Source: an uncultured archaeon (GTDB lineage Archaea > Halobacteriota > Methanosarcinia > Methanosarcinales > Methanoperedenaceae). From it: a stretch of 64,000 nt of DNA. Positions within the stretch are counted from its first letter, which is position 1. Every line of letters starts with the position of its first letter. Shown here in pieces: positions 60,019-64,000 of this stretch. The DNA lies in NCBI GenBank assembly GCA_902386205.1, contig CABMIH010000060.1, positions 1-64,000 on the forward strand. Reading direction: 5' to 3'. Both the position numbers and the translations under genes were made by a program. A model generated the notes under the pieces. That model did no database searches. It had not been told where the DNA came from and was given only the letters and a program-made list of their open reading frames with translations.

Positions 60019-63000
60019 ATGAAAGGTGAAAGGATCGCTGTAAAAAACCAGGATGATATAAAAAACAGGATTGAAGAGGAGAAAAGCCCTTCTGTAAAAA
60101 TGAAGCTGGCATTTCTTAATCTTGCGGCTCATTCTCCGCACGATTTTGACAAGATATGCGAATTCTTTGGCGTTGCGGCATCAACAGGTTACCAGTGGGT
60201 CAGGGAGTGGAATAAAAAGGGATACGAAAGCATAAAAGAAAAAAAGAACAGGGGGGGAAGACCCCCAAAACTTTCAGACAAGGATTTACTGCAACTTGGG
60301 AAATACCTTGAAGAAAAAAATCAATGGAACACAAAAGAAGTAAAAAAGCTCATAAAGGAAAAGTTCGGCGTTGATCTTTCAGACGACCAGGTCGCTCGGA
60401 TAATAAGGCAAAAACTGGAAATTGGTTTTTCAAAAAATGATTTCTTTGAAAATGCCAGTGATGCGATCATAATAACCGATCTGGAAGACAGGGTAACTGA
60501 CTGGAACCAGGGCGCAGAGAAAATTTTCGGATGGAACGCCAAGGAGGCAACAGGAAAGAAACCTGCTGAATTGATAGTTCCGTCGGATCTGGAGGAAGAG
60601 AGATATCGGCTCATGCGCAGCGCTCTCTCTGGCAGTAAGATCAATGGGATCGATACAATCCGTATACGCAAGGACGGGACAAGAATAAATGTAAGCATCA
60701 CCGTCTTTCCCTTGCGTGATAAATACTATAATATAATTGGCCTGTCATATATGCTCAGGGATATCACCAGGCGACATAAAGCCGAAGAAGCGCTGAAAGA
60801 ATCCGAGGAAAAGTTAAGGAACGTCATAGAAAGTGCTCCAATCGGCATTTTGATCACCGACCCCGAAGACAGGGTCATCGAAATAAATTCTACCGGATTG
60901 AAAATTTTCGGTTACGTCTCAAAGGAAGAATTCTTAAGAATACCCGCATCTGCTCACTATTATGACCCTGAAGACCGGAAGCGAGTCCATGAAATCCCAG
61001 GAAAAGAAAAAGCCGGGGATTTTGAAGCACGATTCAGGCGCCAGGATGGGACTGTGTTGTGGTGTTCCGTGACCTCAACAGTTAATTCCACCTCGGCAGG
61101 AACTACCCAATCCATCAACGTATTCCGGGATATCACAGAGCGCAGGCGGACAGAAGAAGTCCTGCGTGTCATATATGATGAGATGGAAACAAAAATCCAG
61201 GAACGTACCGCAGACCTGGAAAAAGCCGGCGAAGTCGTACAGGTTGAGATCAATGAGCGCCGGCGGGCTTACGAGGCGCTGCGGGAAAGCGAGGAGCGCT
61301 ATCGCAAGCTTGTAGAATTGTCTCCTGATGCGATCGCGATTCTTAGCGAAGGGAAGATGGTATTCACAAACAAGGCAGGGGCAAAGCTTCTGGGTACAGA
61401 AAAGCCTGAACAACTTATCGGAAAAAATATTCTGGAAATCGTACACCCGGATTATCGGGAATTTGTAAGAGAAAAGGTTCCACTCATGGAAGAAAAAGGA
61501 AATATTATTCCACTCACTGAAGAAAAATTCATCCGGCTTGACGGGTCAGTTATTGACGTGGAAGTTACAGCAATTCCTTTCACATTCCGCAAAAAGGCCG
61601 GGATGCAGGTTATTATCCGTGATATCACGGAACGCAAGCGGAACGAACGACGATTACTGGAACAAACCAATCTTCTGGAAAAGGAGATCATTGAGCGCAA
61701 GCGGGCTGAGAAAGCATTACACATGGTCCAGGATGAATTAGAAATAAGGATCCGGGAGCGAACCGCTGAACTTGCAAGGACCAACGAAGCCCTAGAGGCT
61801 GAAATCGTAGAGCACAGGCTTGTTGAAAAAGAGCGCGAGCGCCTGATAAAGGAACTCCTGCGAGAGAAAAAGCATGCAGAAAACCTGGCTATAGCTATTA
61901 AGAAGGAACGGGATACACTCAATATAATTATGGAAAATACCGAAACCCAGCTTGCCTACCTTGATTCAAAGTTCAATTTCATCAGGGTGAACTCCGCTTA
62001 CGCAAATGGTTCAGGCCATAAAAAAGAGGAACTGGCAGGTAGCAATCATTTCGAGCTTTTCCCCAATCCTGAGAACCAGGCCATATTCGAAAAAGTCAGG
62101 GATACCTGTGAATCCGTGGAATTCAAAGCCAGGCCCTTTGAATTTCAAGATCAGCCCTGGCGCGGCATTACTTACTGGGACTGGACCCTCACCCCGTTAA
62201 AGGACGCAGAAGGACGCGTTGACAGGCTGGTGCTGTCTCTTACGGATGTGACCGAACGTATAATAGCCGAACAAATCCTTCAGAAGGCCCTTGCACATGC
62301 AGAAACAATCATAGATACAATACCGCAACCACTTGTGATCCTGGACGCACAATTACGGGTGAATACGGCGAACCATGCTTTTTATAAATTTTTCAAAGTC
62401 CCGATAGAAGATACCAGGAACAAATTGCTATATGAGCTTGGGAACCGGCAGTGGGATATTCCTGAATTTCAAGCGCTGCTCCAGGAAATTATCCCAAAAA
62501 ATAAATATATCCAGAATTTTGAAATTATACGGGAGTTCCCCAACATCGGGCGAAAGACTATGTTGCTCAATGCGCGCCAATTCTACCAGGAAGGAAAAGG
62601 GATGATACTGCTTGCCATCGAAGATATAACAGAACGAAAAAAAATTGAGGAAATTCGCTTTGAGAACGAACGTCTCGTCTCTGCAAGCAAAACAAGATCA
62701 GAGTTCCTGGCCATCGTAAGCCATGAACTGCGCACCCCGCTCACATCTATCCTTGGCTATTCAATACTCCTGAATGAGAAAACCTTTGGTGATCTGAATC
62801 AAAAACAGGGATTCTATGTTGATAATATCCTTTCAAGCAGCAACCATTTGCTTTCCCTGATCAACACTATTCTTGATATAGCCAAGATGGAAGCCGGAAA
62901 GCTGGAACTGGCAATTGAGGAAATACCTGTGCGTGAAACGATCACCGAAATAATCATTCTTATCAAAGAAAAGGCAGAAAAACGTCATATCGTCCTTGAA

Positions 63001-63390
63001 ACACAATTCGATCCCCGGCTTGGGCATATAGCGGCAGACAGGCAGAAATTCAAACAGATACTTTTCAACCTGCTCAGCAACGCTATTAAATTCAGCAAAG
63101 AAGACGGGGGGATCATTACGATATCCACAAAATATGAAGGCGGTACCGGGATGTTCTCTGTCAGGGATACAGGCATAGGGATTAAGAAAGAAGATATGCA
63201 AAAACTATTCCAGGAGTTTGTGCAGCTTGACTCCGGGATATCCAGAAAATATGAAGGCACGGGCCTTGGACTTGCGATCACAAAACAGCTTGTAGAACTG
63301 CATGGAGGCAAAATAATGGTTGAGAGCGAGTACGGTGAAGGCAGCGTTTTTACATTTTTACTGCCGCTTGCCGGCCAGCCAAAAAAATAA
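60019..63390 (+). CDS. Histidine kinase with transposase-like HTH domain and five PAS domains
   Basis: The 1123-aa protein starts with about 135 residues that match the DNA-binding part of IS630-type transposases: KICEFFGVAASTGYQWVREWNKKG, GGRPPKLSDKDLLQLGKYL and DDQVARIIRQKL. Five PAS domains follow (three at about 140-545, two at about 650-880, with a coiled coil between), then HisKA with H902 in SHELRTPLTSILGYS and a HATPase with LSNAIKFSKE and GTGLGLAITKQLV. No membrane segment is seen. It may sense and bind DNA at once. Confidence 0.9.
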   Translation: MKGERIAVKNQDDIKNRIEEEKSPSVKMKLAFLNLAAHSPHDFDKICEFFGVAASTGYQWVREWNKKGYESIKEKKNRGGRPPKLSDKDLLQLGKYLEEKNQWNTKEVKKLIKEKFGVDLSDDQVARIIRQKLEIGFSKNDFFENASDAIIITDLEDRVTDWNQGAEKIFGWNAKEATGKKPAELIVPSDLEEERYRLMRSALSGSKINGIDTIRIRKDGTRINVSITVFPLRDKYYNIIGLSYMLRDITRRHKAEEALKESEEKLRNVIESAPIGILITDPEDRVIEINSTGLKIFGYVSKEEFLRIPASAHYYDPEDRKRVHEIPGKEKAGDFEARFRRQDGTVLWCSVTSTVNSTSAGTTQSINVFRDITERRRTEEVLRVIYDEMETKIQERTADLEKAGEVVQVEINERRRAYEALRESEERYRKLVELSPDAIAILSEGKMVFTNKAGAKLLGTEKPEQLIGKNILEIVHPDYREFVREKVPLMEEKGNIIPLTEEKFIRLDGSVIDVEVTAIPFTFRKKAGMQVIIRDITERKRNERRLLEQTNLLEKEIIERKRAEKALHMVQDELEIRIRERTAELARTNEALEAEIVEHRLVEKERERLIKELLREKKHAENLAIAIKKERDTLNIIMENTETQLAYLDSKFNFIRVNSAYANGSGHKKEELAGSNHFELFPNPENQAIFEKVRDTCESVEFKARPFEFQDQPWRGITYWDWTLTPLKDAEGRVDRLVLSLTDVTERIIAEQILQKALAHAETIIDTIPQPLVILDAQLRVNTANHAFYKFFKVPIEDTRNKLLYELGNRQWDIPEFQALLQEIIPKNKYIQNFEIIREFPNIGRKTMLLNARQFYQEGKGMILLAIEDITERKKIEEIRFENERLVSASKTRSEFLAIVSHELRTPLTSILGYSILLNEKTFGDLNQKQGFYVDNILSSSNHLLSLINTILDIAKMEAGKLELAIEEIPVRETITEIIILIKEKAEKRHIVLETQFDPRLGHIAADRQKFKQILFNLLSNAIKFSKEDGGIITISTKYEGGTGMFSVRDTGIGIKKEDMQKLFQEFVQLDSGISRKYEGTGLGLAITKQLVELHGGKIMVESEYGEGSVFTFLLPLAGQPKK

Positions 63391-63391
63391 T

Positions 63392-63426
63392 GGAAGGATC
63401 AAACGCCTCCGACCCTTGATCCTTCC
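63392..63426. terminator. Bidirectional terminator hairpin
   Basis: GGAAGGATCAA (63392-63402) and TTGATCCTTCC (63416-63426) form a perfect 11-bp stem with a 13-nt loop. It lies between the convergent histidine kinase and NrfD-like genes, where a shared terminator is expected. No long T run follows. Confidence 0.6.
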
Positions 63427-63441
63427 TGCATTCCCTCAGTA

Positions 63442-64000
63442 TTAATGCCCGTCTCCCACAAAATCCGGATGGTCTGCAAGAACAGGCATCCTGTTTACAA
63501 TCCAGCGGTAGACCAGTATCTCAATGATGACAACGGCCACCACTACCAGGGCTTCTTTCCAGAAGAAAAGCTCTCTGTCGGGAAGCTGCCAGTTGAACGT
63601 TATCAATGTCAGATTGAAACGGTTAAGGAAGATGCCTATTATTGTTAATACACCCGTGAACTGAATGAGAACCACTTTCTTCTTCTGCACCCCGTAATAG
63701 TACAGGAAAGGAAGAATGGCAAGCAGCGTTATTTCCACAAGGAACCAGCCGCCGATGGGCGAATCCAGGTATTTCCATGCCCCTTCATGCGTTATGCTTA
63801 TGAGCCGGAGGCCAACGTACGTGAAAAGGACGAATGAAGATGCCGTGCCAAGACCAAGCGTGATCTCATCGATGCTTTCAAGGTAATGAGGTGACGCACG
63901 GTGCTTGAAGAAGATGGTCGTGAGTTTACTTACAACTATCATTAAAGCAAGTGCGGCCCCAATGGCAGAAATAAAGGCAAGCCAGGGCAGGTATGATGTG
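63442..64000 (-). CDS. NrfD/PsrC-like quinone-interacting membrane subunit (5' end outside window)
   Basis: The frame is open to the right edge; the first visible residues read YLPWLAFISAIGAAALALM. It has five membrane segments and RFNLTLITFNWQLPDRELFFW, which fits the last helices of NrfD-family subunits that exchange electrons with menaquinone. The product here is at least 185 aa and lacks its start. In Methanoperedens such subunits occur in complexes for menaquinone and electron acceptor enzymes. Partner genes would lie to the right. Confidence 0.7.
   Translation of the reverse strand, partial: TSYLPWLAFISAIGAALALMIVVSKLTTIFFKHRASPHYLESIDEITLGLGTASSFVLFTYVGLRLISITHEGAWKYLDSPIGGWFLVEITLLAILPFLYYYGVQKKKVVLIQFTGVLTIIGIFLNRFNLTLITFNWQLPDRELFFWKEALVVVAVVIIEILVYRWIVNRMPVLADHPDFVGDGH

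Noticed and set aside
63603-63625. Second CRISPR-like repeat (AGATTGAAAC)
   Set aside because: Only the last bases match, and it lies inside the NrfD-like coding frame.
1-64000. tRNA and rRNA genes
   Set aside because: Gaps between genes were read for cloverleaf parts such as GTTCGAATC and 3' CCA; none convincing. A covariance-model scan could still find one I missed.

Overview
The window is archaeal and most likely chromosomal DNA of a Methanosarcinales member. The best fit is the anaerobic methanotrophic lineage Ca. Methanoperedens (ANME-2d), but this is inferred from gene content and not proven. Archaeal markers are PCNA, the large subunit of DNA primase (PriL), GHMP-type shikimate kinase, MfnA, Thg1, an archaeal Trm5-like methyltransferase, a ubiquitin-like MoaD/SAMP protein and two PGF-CTERM surface proteins. 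Methanogen-lineage markers are MtxX, MfnA (methanofuran), a homoaconitase-like LeuD subunit (YLRT loop), a REC protein with a methanogen-type output domain, and multi-PAS histidine kinases. An NrfD-like membrane subunit at the right edge suggests quinone-linked respiration. No rRNA or tRNA gene was seen.

Layout. 1-4,560: AT-rich accessory stretch with small membrane proteins, a STAS-like and a lone PAS protein, a stand-alone SIR2-domain protein, two perfect hairpins and one orphan CRISPR-repeat-like sequence. 4,563-7,784: NucS-like nuclease, proC, mtxX and a Trm5-like methyltransferase. 7,816-12,711: ABC exporter, iron-sulfur flavoprotein, nitroreductase and MFS exporter, divergent from an Lrp-type regulator with palindromes between. 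12,789-17,329: cupin, small Cys-motif protein, GT-C glycosyltransferase, moaD and moeA.

17,333-29,741 is the most distinctive block. It holds two long minus-strand operons of overlapping genes. The distal one (24,961 down to 17,333) encodes a YIP1-like membrane protein, a MacB/LolD-like ABC system with a COG1361-like exported protein, three small membrane proteins and a second ABC exporter. The proximal one (29,741 down to 25,129) encodes an HTH regulator with a Cys cluster, four DUF1673-like proteins, a 59-aa membrane protein and two YIP1-like proteins. Six of these membrane proteins, of at least two architectures, share an N-terminal RKxMGWCP signature. The same operator, fused to the same TATA box, precedes both operons (25,043-25,071 and 29,743-29,771), so both are probably one regulon run by the HTH protein. 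This is my leading candidate for an undescribed system.

29,924-38,809: TrmB-like regulator, PRC-barrel protein, Thg1, phosphate transporter, a 7-PAS histidine kinase, and an operon of leuD-like, unknown, RelBE-like toxin-antitoxin and leuB-like genes. 38,907-45,478: surface proteins, including a very large tandem-repeat protein split by an apparent 1-nt deletion. 45,736-52,016: response regulator, KaiC-like ATPase, DUF116 protein, and a three-gene exopolysaccharide-type operon. 52,357-58,188: mfnA, shikimate kinase and chorismate mutase, a 51-aa zinc-finger protein, a DHH protein, priL and pcn. 58,298-64,000: an HTH-REC regulator, a histidine kinase with a transposase-like HTH at its N-terminus, and the truncated NrfD-like gene.
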